In this document: one piece after another, positions 54,843 through 64,000 of the stretch
Layout of the letters: every line of letters begins with the position of its first letter
How positions within the stretch are numbered: the first letter of the stretch is position 1
NCBI GenBank assembly: GCA_016271365.2
Contig: CM057453.1
Location: 501,059,001 to 501,123,000, forward strand
DNA length: 64,000 nt
From: Neoceratodus forsteri
Taxonomy: Eukaryota; Chordata; Ceratodontiformes; Ceratodontidae
Reading direction: 5' to 3'
Position numbers and translations under genes: made by a program
Notes under the pieces: generated by a model
Database searches by the model: none
Seen by the model: the letters and a program-made list of their open reading frames with translations, nothing else
What the model was told of the DNA's origin: nothing

Positions 54843-55085
54843 TTAAATTTTTTTTTGATAGGAACATATTCATTTTCTAATTCTAGAATGGTATTTTTTA
54901 TTAGAGACCAACTATCTTCGACTGTTAAGTTCAGCATCTCTTGGGCCCAATCTACTGATGAATGGCAATCACTTATGTTGTTAAAATCTGCCCTCCTATA
55001 ATCTCTAAAAATATAGGCACTAGCCTGTTTGGACTTCCCTGCCATTAAACAGCACAAAATTATATAACGGTCACAAATATAAAAA
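54843..55085 (-). mobile_element. CR1/Rex-like host LINE, 5' part
   Basis: Minus strand from 55057: FRDYRRADFNNISDCHSSVD, WAQEMLNLTVEDSWSLIKNT, ELENEYVPIKKKF. This is the region between endonuclease and reverse transcriptase. It is collinear with the segment at 47991-48740 once the L1 is removed, which confirms the host frame and the target duplication. Confidence 0.8.
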
Positions 55086-56941
55086 ATTTAACCACTGGAT
55101 CACAAAGAGGAACACCCGCACCCAAAATTCAGATTCAAATATGGGACATATAAAGATATTAAAGAAATTATAAGGAAACTAGACTCAAAGCTCCAGGAAA
55201 TGATAGAATAGAAATAAGAGTCCTGAAGGACAGCTTAAACATAATTGCCCCTGTAATGACAAACCTATTTAACTGGAATTTGAGAGAAGGAATAGTTACA
55301 AACATCTGGAAAGAGGCAAAAGTTATTCCAGTTTACAAAGGGGGTAAAACAACAAACCCATCTAACTGTAGACCTATTGCCTTATTGCCAGTGATATCAA
55401 AGATCCTGGAAAGACTGGTGCATGGACAGCTGTATGAATACTTGGAGAAATATGGTTTGCTGTCCCTGCACTAGTCAGAATTTAGGAAAAATCATTCCAC
55501 GGGCACTGTGCTCACCGACCTCATAGACCTGGTAGCTACATCCTTAGACAGGGGAGAGTCGGTGGGTGCAGTGTTTGTGATTTGTCAAAAGCTTTTGACA
55601 CTGTTAGTCATTTGATTTTGTTACATAGACTTGAGCTTATAGGAGTCTCTGATGAATCCTGCAGGTGGTTCAAATCATATTTAACAGGGAGAAAACAACA
55701 AACTGTGGTAGGGAATGACTTTTCAGTGCAAACAGGTACAACGAGAAGTTCCACAGGAGTCCATACTGGGGTCCCTGTTATTTCTAATTTACGCAAATCA
55801 GGTGGTTAAAGTTGTTGAAAAGTCTGAAATCAGACTATACGCGGGTGACACAGTCCTGCTGACTAAAGGAACTAACATAAATCAAGTGAGAATAGATCTG
55901 CAAAGTGATTTTTTGGCCATTCAAATTAGGTTTGCTAAATACAACTTGATATTAAACAGTAAAAAATCAAAATCAATGTTGTTCACTAACAGTTCTAGAA
56001 CTAAATCAGTTTCCCTAGCACTAGAAGTCAAAGCCACCACTGGAGAGTGCCTGAATCACATTACGGAATATAAATACCTGGGTTTCTGGGTAGATGGTAG
56101 TTTAAAGTTTGACTACCACATAAATTAAATGATAAAAATAATTGGTTGTAGACTGGGAGCCTTAAGACAAACTAAACATTGCCTGGACAAACAAATGAGA
56201 CAATCACTTATTAATCAGATGTTGGTACCTATTATAGACTATGGTGTTCATATTTATGGTTTTGCTAGTGTTGTAGATCTAAAGAAAGTTGAAATTACGT
56301 ACAATCGATTGACAAGTTTTGTGTTGCAATCAAACCGATGAACTCACCATTGTAATCTTTACAAAGTGTTAAATTGGCTTATAATAAACAACAAACAAAA
56401 AATGTTCTGGATAAATCAAGTCAGGAAAACTATGATTATGGAGAAACTCACCTACCTATTCGAAAAAATGAAAAAGGTAAACCATTCACATAACCTAAGG
56501 AAAAGTAAATTACTTAGGGACTATCAGATTTGTACCCCTAAAACTAGATACAGAGAAATGACTTCCTCATTGTTTGCTACAAAAATATGGAATGAGCAAA
56601 CAATTCAGACTAAAAACATTTATGCAAGTCATAAAAAATTCAACACAGCCTTAAGACAAGAATTGACCACATGATGTGCTTTGTCTAGACTTAGGATTTA
56701 TTATAACACAATATTATTAGCTTATGTATTTGGTGTAAAAAATTCTGTATATTGTTTTAAATGATATGTGAGTCTGCAATGTGGATTTGTCTTGTACTGT
56801 GGATCTGTGTATGAAACATTAGATGATTATGTACAGATTCAGGAGCACCTTGTAACTTGGACTTATCCTGATAGTGTTTTATTGTTAACTGATTCTAACT
56901 AAAAATAAAGATTCTACTACTACTACTACTACTACTACTAA
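55086..56941 (+). mobile_element. CR1/Rex-like LINE with (CTA)n tail
   Basis: Plus-strand LINE abutting the previous one. Frames: 55256-55474 IWKEAKVIPVYKGGKTTNPS, NCRPIALLPVISKILERLVH; 55582-55809 MSKAFDTVSHLILLHRLELI; 55715-56128 REVPQESILGSLLFLIYANQ (motif B with GVPQGS changed to EVPQES), RLYAGDTVLLTK (YADD changed to YAGD) and YKYLGFWVDG; 56129-56674 the C-terminus with TSSLFATKIWNEQ. A polyadenylation-like AAAAATAAAG precedes a (CTA)n tail at 56914-56941. Catalytic Asp loss and shifts make it inactive. Confidence 0.82.
56914..56941 (+). repeat. (CTA)n LINE tail microsatellite
   Basis: About nine CTA trinucleotides, directly visible, at the 3' end of the preceding LINE. It is followed by (AAGTTC)n at 56960-56981, the start of the next element. 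Confidence 0.95.
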
Positions 56942-56959
56942 TAAAAGTGGTATAAGGGT

Positions 56960-57571
56960 AAGTTCAAGTTCAAGTTCAAGTTTATTGCAGGAAATAACTC
57001 CGTTGAGCAAGCTCATTCACAAGGAGGTCCTGAGACATATAAGCAGACAAGTACACATTGCATAATAACAACTTCAAATAACAACATCACGGTAATTAAG
57101 TACAGTTTCGGAACTGTGGTACATAATGCTTAATTAGGAAATAGCCCGATAGGTAATGAGCCTGGAGTGAAGAAAAAAGGAATGAGAATGAAGAGTGGAA
57201 TGTGTATGAGGATTTAACAGCCATAAAGTAGGAAAATGAAAGTGTGGATGAGCAGGATCTAGAGGGCTAGAGGGTGTAGGGGGAATTGGGTGTAATTGAG
57301 GAGGGAAAGGAAAAGTAGAAATGGAGTTGGGGTATGGGGTAACAGGATAAAGTTAGGGTAGGGGTAAAAGGAAGGGGGTAGGTGGGAGTAAGAGAAACTA
57401 GGAAATGGAAGACTGAAAGGTAAAGGACAGTAGAGGGAGCGGCTATAGACTTATTTTTGTATACCCATGGAAGACATTTTGGACTAGTGGTCAAGGGCAA
57501 GTGCTAGAAGAATACTTCTGAACTGGAACTATTTCCAGATAGTTGTGAGGCATGGAGAGGAGTAATAATGG
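56960..57571 (-). mobile_element. LINE 3'-end (minus), part 1
   Basis: Begins with an (AAGTTC)n tail and GTTTATTGCAGGAAATAACT, GTTGAGCAAGCTCATTCAC, comparable to 35325-35375 (GTTTATTCTTGAATTTTTCC, ACTGAGCAAACTCATTAAC). Interrupted at 57572 by a family B SINE; continues at 58132. Confidence 0.55.
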
Positions 57572-57583
57572 TGATAAGGTTTA

Positions 57584-58119
57584 TTTTTTTTATCTTCCTA
57601 CTATTTATTCTCCTTGGCAGAGCAGCCCTACACGATCTCTGGCCACCGGCCCTGCACCCCGGACCCGGTCATGCATGGGGCCACACAAACCCACTTCCCA
57701 GTGGGTCGCCATTATCGCTTCTCATGCATCAAGATTTTGCACTGCCCCTCTCTTGGTCTCTCCGGGGGTGCAAGGTGCAGCCATCAGCCATGAAGATTGC
57801 CCTTCGCATTTTCTGCTTTTTCTCCCAATGGAGAGCTGGACATGCAATGGCGTCCAAGCATGCTGACGCCCGCCGCGCTCTCCCACCGCTTGCTATTGCA
57901 TGCCACTTGTAGTGCGGCTGGCCTCCGTCAGTCACCGCTACAGGGTGATGCAAGCCCCACTACCCACCCCAGAGAGAGGAGAGCAGTCATTGGACACTTG
58001 ATCCTCCCTCTCCCCTGCCAGCCCAGTGGCCTGAGTCTGTTCCCAAACCTGGGTCACTGACATGGTGCGAGGTGTGGCATCCAACGCCTCAACCCTCATT
58101 GCCACCGGGCCGGTCTCAA
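57584..58119 (-). mobile_element. tRNA-derived SINE, family B, with target duplication
   Basis: Exact direct repeats TGATAAGGTTTA at 57572-57583 and 58120-58131. On the minus strand the head reads GACCGGCCCGGTGGCAATGA, GGCGTTGGATGCCACACC, then CAGTGACCCAGGTTTGGG. Same family as 39041 and 28450. The tail is AAAAAAAATAAA. Confidence 0.9.
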
Positions 58120-58131
58120 TGATAAGGTTTA

Positions 58132-58430
58132 GAAACAGCTACAAATGTCTTTTATTTTGGATGCAGCCAGCCTTTTGAAGAAATTGACAGAGACGATGCT
58201 GGACAGTTTCAGTGTGGATTGGAGCTGGTTCCTGAGGGTTGGAAGGGTACTTAATATGGCACATTTGCCAAAGGAAGTGCGAGTCCTCGGTACATCAAGG
58301 AGGATGAAGTCAATTTTCCTCAGAGAGTAGGCACTGTTGGAAATATGGATGAGGGATGTTAGATAGCTTGTAAATGGTGGATAACCTGTAAGTCCGTGAG
58401 AAGGTCAGTGAGCTGTGGGGGTTACTGCCA
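58132..58430 (-). mobile_element. LINE C-terminal coding remnant (minus), part 2
   Basis: Minus-strand translation gives NSAYSLRKIDFI, VPRTRTSFGKCAILSTLPTL and RNQLQSTLKLSSIVSVNFFK, equivalent to the C-terminal 'VPRxRTxxGKxAFxxxxPxLWNxLPxxL' block of Rex/CR1-like ORF2. It continues the LINE interrupted by the SINE. Confidence 0.6.
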
Positions 58431-58439
58431 GATGAGACT

Positions 58440-58640
58440 GCAATGAAAAACAGCTTTATGGCACATAAAAAAGCATACCTCCCCTGAATACCAGATATTG
58501 CATCTTAGTTGTGCTGTCCTGGGTAAATACCATGTAAAAATATGTAACAGCAGAATCCCATTGAAAATGACATATTGCTGCTGCTGTAACAGAATACAAG
58601 CAAAAACGTTTGGCATTGACAAATGCATGTTTCCATTTAG
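58440..58640 (+). repeat. 70-bp repeat, two units (also at 45446)
   Basis: CAGATATTGCATCTTAGTTG, TGTCCTGGGTAAATACC and ATTGAAAATGACATATTGC match the unit at 45446-45690. Two degenerate copies. Confidence 0.65.
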
Positions 58641-58670
58641 AGCCCTGATCTCTAAATAAGACTGTTGTTC

Positions 58671-60207
58671 TTTTTTTTTTTTTTGAAAATCAGCTTTATT
58701 AAAGCATTCATATAGTAACTTACAGAGTGTCAGGCACCATTTCCTTTACAATATTAAAAATGTATAGAACAGGGTATCAACAGACGTTCCACCTAGTGCA
58801 GATATATTCATAGTTCACTCCTCTCAATACAGAAGTGATGCCCAGCATAAAAAAGACTGTATGATAAAGAAGTGTTGTGACCCCCTCCATCTTTAAAATT
58901 AAGGTTAGCAAATGCTAAACATTAGGCTGACACCGGGCCTTACCAACCCAGCCCCCAGTTGAGCTGCACCAAAATCCCCCCCCCGGCCATCCCCCCGACC
59001 TCCCCATCCCAATGATAAAAGAGGAATATTAAAAACTATTGTTGTTTTATTCAAATTCCTTTTCTGAGTGATTATTGTTTGCAGTGAGAAGTTGCAGGCT
59101 CACTGGGGTAACTGTCATTGCAATGCATTGGTTCATGTGTGGGTTGTTCTTGTACGGAGGTCATCTTGGTGGGGGGGGGTTGTACCATACTGACATCAGG
59201 CTCACATAAACCTTTCTCTGGGTGGAGGCACTGTGCAATTATCTTACATCTTGGATACAAACCACCAAAGCAGGAGTTATTGAGCCCATAAAGCAGGGAT
59301 AGTAACCACAAGATCCATAGCAAGCCAGTTACATCTTTGGAGGGAAAACTAGGATCTTTTGTTTACCATCTAGATACCCACATGAACTTTTTGCAAGTCA
59401 TGAACAGTTTCGCACCCCCTCACCCCCCCAGATTTTGATGGATGCAGCCAGAGTTCTGTTAGTAATGCAGATACACACTGAGGCAATGAGTAGCTAATGA
59501 GTCTGCCATTCAATGATAGCTTTCAGCAGAGTACCAAACTGTTAGGGTCCTTACCACCAGCACCATCCTCAGTTCCTGTAGCATTCATACAAAAGATTGA
59601 CTTGGTTATGATTAGTATTCTGTCCCATTTGTTATACTTATTTGAAACGCTTCTGCTCTCTTCTGCACAGTCTTCTCTCCAAGAATGGGATAAGGCAATT
59701 TCTTGTTTTTTGTGGGGAGGGCAGGAGCCTCATAGCCATTATAAAATATTACAGCAACCTAAAGTAGCAGAAGATTTAGCATTGTCTAATCTGGCTATGT
59801 CTTACACGGCAGCACAGTTAGGGACAATCTTTCATTAAGCTGCACAGGATTACCATGCATGTGGAAATTGATAGAATTACAGGAGGAAGGCTTACTACTG
59901 TACTATTATTTAACTCTTTGTTTTCTGTCCCATCTCCTGCAGTTGAGAGCATAATGAACGATCATCATACCACAGAAACATTACAGATTTGGCAGAAATG
60001 AATCTGAAAACCAGAGTTGCGTGCTGATATGTTTATTCTTTGTTCCCTATCCTCTGATTCGGGCTTTGCACTCTCCTCTCCTCCCCCCATTTGAACCTGG
60101 ACTTTCACTACTGGGACAGAATGGGTTTAACTTATAATTTCCAGTTTTTCTCTGCAACTGGCTTTTTTACTTTCCTGGACCTCCCAAACAGTATGGCTTG
60201 GGACACC
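58671..60207. mobile_element. L1 fragment with inverted 5' part
   Basis: At 58671 a T-run followed by GAAAATCAGCTTTATTAAAG marks an L1 3' end on the minus strand, extending to about 59480. From about 59497 the L1 ORF2 C-terminal region is read on the plus strand instead: IQKIDLVMISILSHLLYLFE, FLWGGQEPHSHYKILQQPK and LALSNLAMSYTAAQL. Opposite orientation of the two parts is the signature of 5' inversion during insertion (twin priming). The 5' end stops at about 60207, where an LTR begins. Confidence 0.65.
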
Positions 60208-60432
60208 TGTGTCGGTAAGGAACTAGCTGAGACATAAATATGGATAATTAAAGAGTTAAAGTAATTTTAGGTAGGCTTTAATCTGAGAGATAAGGATGAG
60301 ATCATATATCCAGACTCTGCCTGCTTGAAGGTCACTTACACAGTTAGCCTTATGTTTGATGTAGTTGAACTATGCATGAATAAAGGTTGCTTAAGATGCT
60401 AATGAACCCTTTATTTTGGTTACTACAAAACA
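60208..60432 (+). mobile_element. 5' LTR of a Gypsy element
   Basis: Starts TGTGTCGGTAAGGAAC and ends GGTTACTACAAAACA. Contains AATAAAGG at about 60380. Five bases later, at 60438-60452, TGGTACCAGGAGTGG is a plausible tRNA primer-binding site. No 3' LTR is found in the window, because a later L1 cuts the element. Confidence 0.7.
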
Positions 60433-61500
60433 AGACATGGTACCAGGAGTGGTTTTGGGATATTTCTAAAAAGGAAAAAACAAAAGAGAAGCAACAAAGA
60501 AGGAGAAGTCATGTGGAAAGGAACAGACAGACCGCTGGATGCAAGTGCATGCAGATTTTGGTGGGCTGGTCAAGTTGATACTGGAGTCTGCTGAAATGGG
60601 TCAGATAAGACCACTGCCAGAGATCAGGTTTGTGGACAATTTAGAAGAAACATGGAAACGCTTCAAGCAGCGTTTTGACTTTTATTTACAAGCAACTGGT
60701 GCATATGAAAAAGAGAGCTCACAAAAAGTAGCTTTGTTACTGACTATAGCAGGCTCAGAAGCTCTCTCTCTCTCTCTCTATATATATATAATACATTTCA
60801 GTTGTCTGCAATGGCCAGAAAGGACTACAATGCAGTCATGCAACAGTTTGAGCCATACTGCATGCCAAGGGAAAATTTGACTTTTGAAAGATATGTTTTT
60901 GGATCCCAAATGCAAAAAGAACAAGAAACAATAGAAGAATCTGTTACTGATCTGAAACTGAAAGCACAATTCTGTTATTTTATCACCCTTGGTCCTTCTA
61001 TGATCAGAGACTAAATTGTTATGAGCTGTTCAGATCCAAAAGTCAAACAACGGCTACTCAATAGACCGTGGACCAACCCTGCAAAAAAACCATCCAGATT
61101 TGTCAGGCTGCAGAGCAAACTCAAAAGCAAATGAAAGTCCTCGCTGGACCACAAGAGACAAAGGACAGCACCGAGGTTGCTGCTGCTGTGCACACAGTAA
61201 AAAATGAAGCCCACAGGTCTCCTACAAGTTATTCAAATCATGATGCCTGACAAGAAGAGACAGGAACTGCTGTCGAAACACACAGAAATGGTGTGAAAAA
61301 CCCTGCCGTAATTGTGGTAAACAACATGATTACAGAAATTGTCCAGTTTATGGTCAACAATGCAGATCCTATAAACAACTCAACCACTTTGCAAGGTGTT
61401 GCAGGCTGAGGAATGCAGTGCACGCAGTCACTGAAATGGATGATTCAAACTGTGAACATGAACTCTTCCTAGGGGCTTTAGAGAAACAAAGCACCTTGGA
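60433..61500 (+). pseudogene. Gypsy gag, decayed
   Basis: From about 60595: RPLPEIRFVDNLEETWKRFK, LQATGAYEKESSQKVALLLT, then a (CT)n(TA)n run at 60763-60790 breaks the frame. From 60830: YNAVMQQFEPYCMPRENLTF and SQMQKEQETIEESVTDLKLK, then IVMSCSDPKVKQRLL. The nucleocapsid part is CRNCGKQHDYRNC followed by CRSYKQLNHFARCC, a second knuckle with its second Cys changed to Tyr. The blocks match gag of K02A2.6/Mag-like Gypsy elements. No envelope-like gene is seen. Confidence 0.75.
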
Positions 61501-62820
61501 GAAAAAGGAATGGATGATTTAACTAGACACTAATGGCTTGCAGGTCCACTACACGATTGACACAGGTGCCGAAATAAATGTGCTCCCAGCTAGACTGTAG
61601 CATAGGATACAAAACAAACTACAGATAAAGAAGAATACTACTATCTTAAAGGCATATAGTGGACTAAGCATTCCCACTATAGGGTACTGTACACTGAAAC
61701 TCCAGTACAAAAGCAAGGTCAGTAATGTTTAAGGGGATAAGAAGTCAATTTGGGGGCTACACCCCAGTCAGAAGTTGGGTCTGATAGCGAAATTGTTTGC
61801 AAAAGAAAAATACATACCTCTCACTGACAATATCCTATCTGAATATAATGATGTTTTTAAGGGATTGGGTAAACTGTCTGTGATGCATCATATCACATTA
61901 AATGAGAATGCAGCTCCCGTAATCCATGCAGCAAAAAGAGTTCCTGTATTAGAGAGGAAGAGAGAGAGAGAGAGAGAGAGAGGCTAAAAAGGAACTGAAA
62001 TGTTTAATAGATATGGATGTCTTAGAAAAAGTGGAGGAGCCGACAATGTGGGTTCACTCCCTGGTGATAATTGAGAAACAAGATGGGTCACTATGTTTGT
62101 GTTTGGACCCAAAAGAGTTAAATGCAAGCATTAAAAGAGAGCATTTCCACATTCCCACTAAACATTAAATTCTAAATGAAATGGCAGCGGTCAAGTATTT
62201 TTCAATTTTGGATGCCTCCTTGGGAGTCTGGAAAATGCCTCTAATGCCAGAAAGTGTACACTTATGTAACACTCTTTATGGGAGGCATTGTTTTAAGACT
62301 GCCATTTGGCATCTGCTCTACACCTGAAATTTTCCACAGAACAATGCAACAACTGCTAGAAGGCATGGAAGGGGTTAATATTTACATTGATGAGCTCTTG
62401 CTCTGGGCCTCCTCCAAGGATCAACATGACACCAGACTGAGACAAGTTTTACAAGTTGTCAGGGAAACAGGTTTTAAGCTTAACAGAGAAAAATGTCAGA
62501 TAAGGAAGTGTGAAATCCTCTATCTCAGAGAAGTCCTCTCAGGGCAAGGGGTGAAACCTGACCTTGCCAAAGTGTTAACTGTAAACAGGATTCTGCAACC
62601 CAAAACAAAGAAAGATTTACAGCAGTTTCTGGGACTGGTGAATTATTTGGGGAAATTCATTAATAATCTAACTGACAAAATGTGCAATCTGAGAAAATTG
62701 CTAATTAAGTCAGCCACATGGGTTTGAATGACTGCACATGAGCAGGACTCTACGGAAATCAAAAAGACTACTGACTACAGCACCAGCCTTGTGATATTTT
62801 GATATCACTTGTCAGACTAA
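61501..62820 (+). pseudogene. Gypsy pol: protease and reverse transcriptase, decayed
   Basis: Protease: YTIDTGAEINVLPARL with the DTGA active site. Linker and RT start: HHITLNENAAPVIHAAKRVP, then a (GA)n run at 61955-61982. Reverse transcriptase at 62254-62727: LRLPFGICSTPEIFHRTMQQ, then VNIYIDELLLW, where the catalytic YxDD is changed to YIDE, LNREKCQIRKCEILYL, and FLGLVNYLGKFINNLTDK. The ribonuclease H start (STDASKDGIGAVFLQ) is split by a MITE and resumes at 63053. Multiple stops. Confidence 0.78.
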
Positions 62821-62829
62821 GTTTCCACT

Positions 62830-63052
62830 GTTCCACCGATGGAACGCACCTGCCTGAGTGCGCCCATCATTAGGGTGCCAGGGATTTCATTTCACCTCCC
62901 GCTTCACATCCGGGGGGCTCTGCCCCCAAAGCCCCCACAACTATATATCCTAATTCTAGGGGTTGGACCTCGGGAAAGGGGTGGAGATTTCTGAAATTTG
63001 GCGCCCTATTGACGGGCGCACTCAGACTGGCACATGGATGGCTGGAAAGGAG
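62830..63052. mobile_element. hAT-like MITE in the Gypsy element
   Basis: Flanked by TTTCCACT on both sides (62822-62829 and 63053-63060), an 8-bp target duplication; two more bases (AG) also match. Inverted arms: CTGAGTGCGCCCATCATTAG then GGTGCCA (left) against CTGAGTGCGCCCGTCAATAG then GGCGCCA (right, minus strand). It splits the Gypsy ribonuclease H frame inside VSTDASKDG. Interior has GGGGGGCTCTGCCCCC. No coding capacity. Confidence 0.85.
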
Positions 63053-63102
63053 TTTCCACTGATGCGTCAAAGGATGGCATTGGAGCAGTTTTCCTGCAGT
63101 TA
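63053..63102 (+). mobile_element. Gypsy ribonuclease H start, truncated by an L1
   Basis: The plus strand reads ASKDGIGAVFLQ, the first block of the ribonuclease H domain, then is replaced by the 5' end of an L1 at about 63103. The rest of the Gypsy element should lie beyond that L1, outside the window. Confidence 0.65.
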
Positions 63103-64000
63103 AGAACTAGCAGCTGGGGCGCGTGGCTAGCAGCCTAGTGGGATAGATGTGTGTGCCTTGAGCTCCTCGCATCAGACCAAAAAACAGATAGAAATAGCAG
63201 AGAAAAAGAGAAAAGTTTTGCAGCCTGACAGAATTACCAGAAAGGTGGCTACTGTATAAATACAGAAAAGCAGTTTGAATTGCAATGGGAAGACCAAAAG
63301 GAGCTGGAAAAACAGATGCAGCAGGTGGCTTCTTAGGGCCGGGGAAACCACTATTGGAGAAACCCAATGAGGAGAGGACGAGAGAGTTAGCAAATTCTGA
63401 TTCCCTGCAATGAGCCATAAATTTACTCACCACCACTATCCAGAAGCTCAACAAAAAACTAGATGTGCAAAATGACAAAATTGTGATAATAGAGCAGAGA
63501 ATGGAGGCAATGGCAGGTGCAGCAGCAGACCTTGAGTGCATGGCCGGGAGAGCACTGGCAGCTACTTCTACAGCAATAAAGAAGCAGGCCCTAATCTGCA
63601 GCAGAACTGAGCAATTGGAAAACTTGGCTCACTCAGCTAACGTTCGAATTCTGGGATACCAGAGGAGACAGAAATGAATGATCTCTCTATCTTTTTGGAG
63701 CGGTGGTTCCCCGAGGCACTGGGACTGGGATTTGTGGTGCCAATCATAAAGGCATATAGAATCATGCTCCACAGAGTTGCCAGCAACTTGGGGGGCCCTC
63801 GTACATTCCTGATGACAACGACAACTTCCACCCTACTAGACCAGATACTTAATGCTGCCAGAGAAGCATCACCAGTGATGCTAGCGGACAGAAGGATTCT
63901 TTTCATTGTGGATTATTCATACGCTACAAGTATGCGCCGCAAAGCATACGAAGGAGTGGCCACAAAACTCAAAGCAGCAGGTATTGTGTATAGAATATCT
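63103..64000 (+). mobile_element. L1 5' end with ORF1, running off the window
   Basis: About 180 bases of 5' untranslated DNA, then ORF1 remains: ATG at 63284 (MGRPKGAGKTDAAGGFLGPG), a coiled-coil stretch at 63430-63630 (IQKLNKKLDVQNDKIVIIEQ, EQLENLAHSANVRILGYQ, the last being the start of the RRM), a frameshift near 63670, then ERWFPEALGLGFVVP and LNAAREASPVMLADRRILF in another frame, the C-terminal domain with usual AAREASPV. Reads as L1 ORF1p of a different subfamily from the copy at 53817. The remainder is beyond 64000. Confidence 0.75.

Noticed and set aside
60433..63102. An endogenous retrovirus rather than a Gypsy retrotransposon.
   Set aside because: The gag blocks, DTGAEINVLP protease and PFGICSTPEIF reverse transcriptase are Gypsy-like, and no envelope-like frame is visible; the 3' part is missing, so this is not absolute.

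Overview
This window looks like intergenic DNA from a large, repeat-rich vertebrate genome. The mix of families fits an amphibian best (a caecilian or salamander), but a lobe-finned fish is not excluded and no single base proves it. I see no intact host protein-coding gene, no genuine tRNA or rRNA gene, and no bacterial-type operon, promoter or CRISPR structure. Almost everything recognisable is transposable element, mostly decayed, with many elements nested in one another so that relative insertion ages can be read from the interruptions.

Layout. 1-4985: one CR1-type LINE (+) split by an L2-like LINE (-) and by a terminal-inverted-repeat element. 5045-7925: a MIR-like SINE, a second CR1 fragment, a MITE and another L2-like LINE. 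8225-10407: a fold-back element with 60/61-bp tandem repeats in its arms. 10408-22742: a tRNA-derived SINE (-) split at one site by two head-to-tail, apparently full-length L1/Tx1-clade retrotransposons (about 6.0 and 5.9 kb), with the target sequence TTCCCCTACTCT repeated left, right and (slightly changed) between them. 23408-25205 and 26242-30431: two more fold-back elements with minisatellite arms. 30578-31368: a 36-bp minisatellite. 34225-37930: a decayed Crypton-like tyrosine-recombinase (DUF3504-type) gene, split by a fold-back element with an 8-bp target duplication. 38240-45445: two satellite-like tandem arrays (about 422 bp and 282 bp units) hit by SINEs and TIR elements. 46150-55085: a CR1/Rex-like LINE (-) containing a SINE and a 6.1-kb L1 (-), the L1 itself containing two small insertions. 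55086-58430: further LINEs and a SINE. 58671-60207: a 5'-inverted L1 fragment. 60208-63102: a decayed Gypsy LTR retrotransposon carrying a hAT-like MITE. 63103-64000: the 5' end of another L1, running off the window.

The elements do not form a host pathway; they relate through parasitism and nesting. The LINE reverse transcriptases are the likely source of mobility for the SINEs. The fold-back elements and MITEs have no transposase of their own here. The strongest candidate for something undescribed is the pair of Tx1-clade elements that share one insertion site inside a SINE. This suggests a site-specific LINE lineage that uses an abundant SINE as its target. A second theme is a set of fold-back elements whose inverted arms are built of minisatellites.
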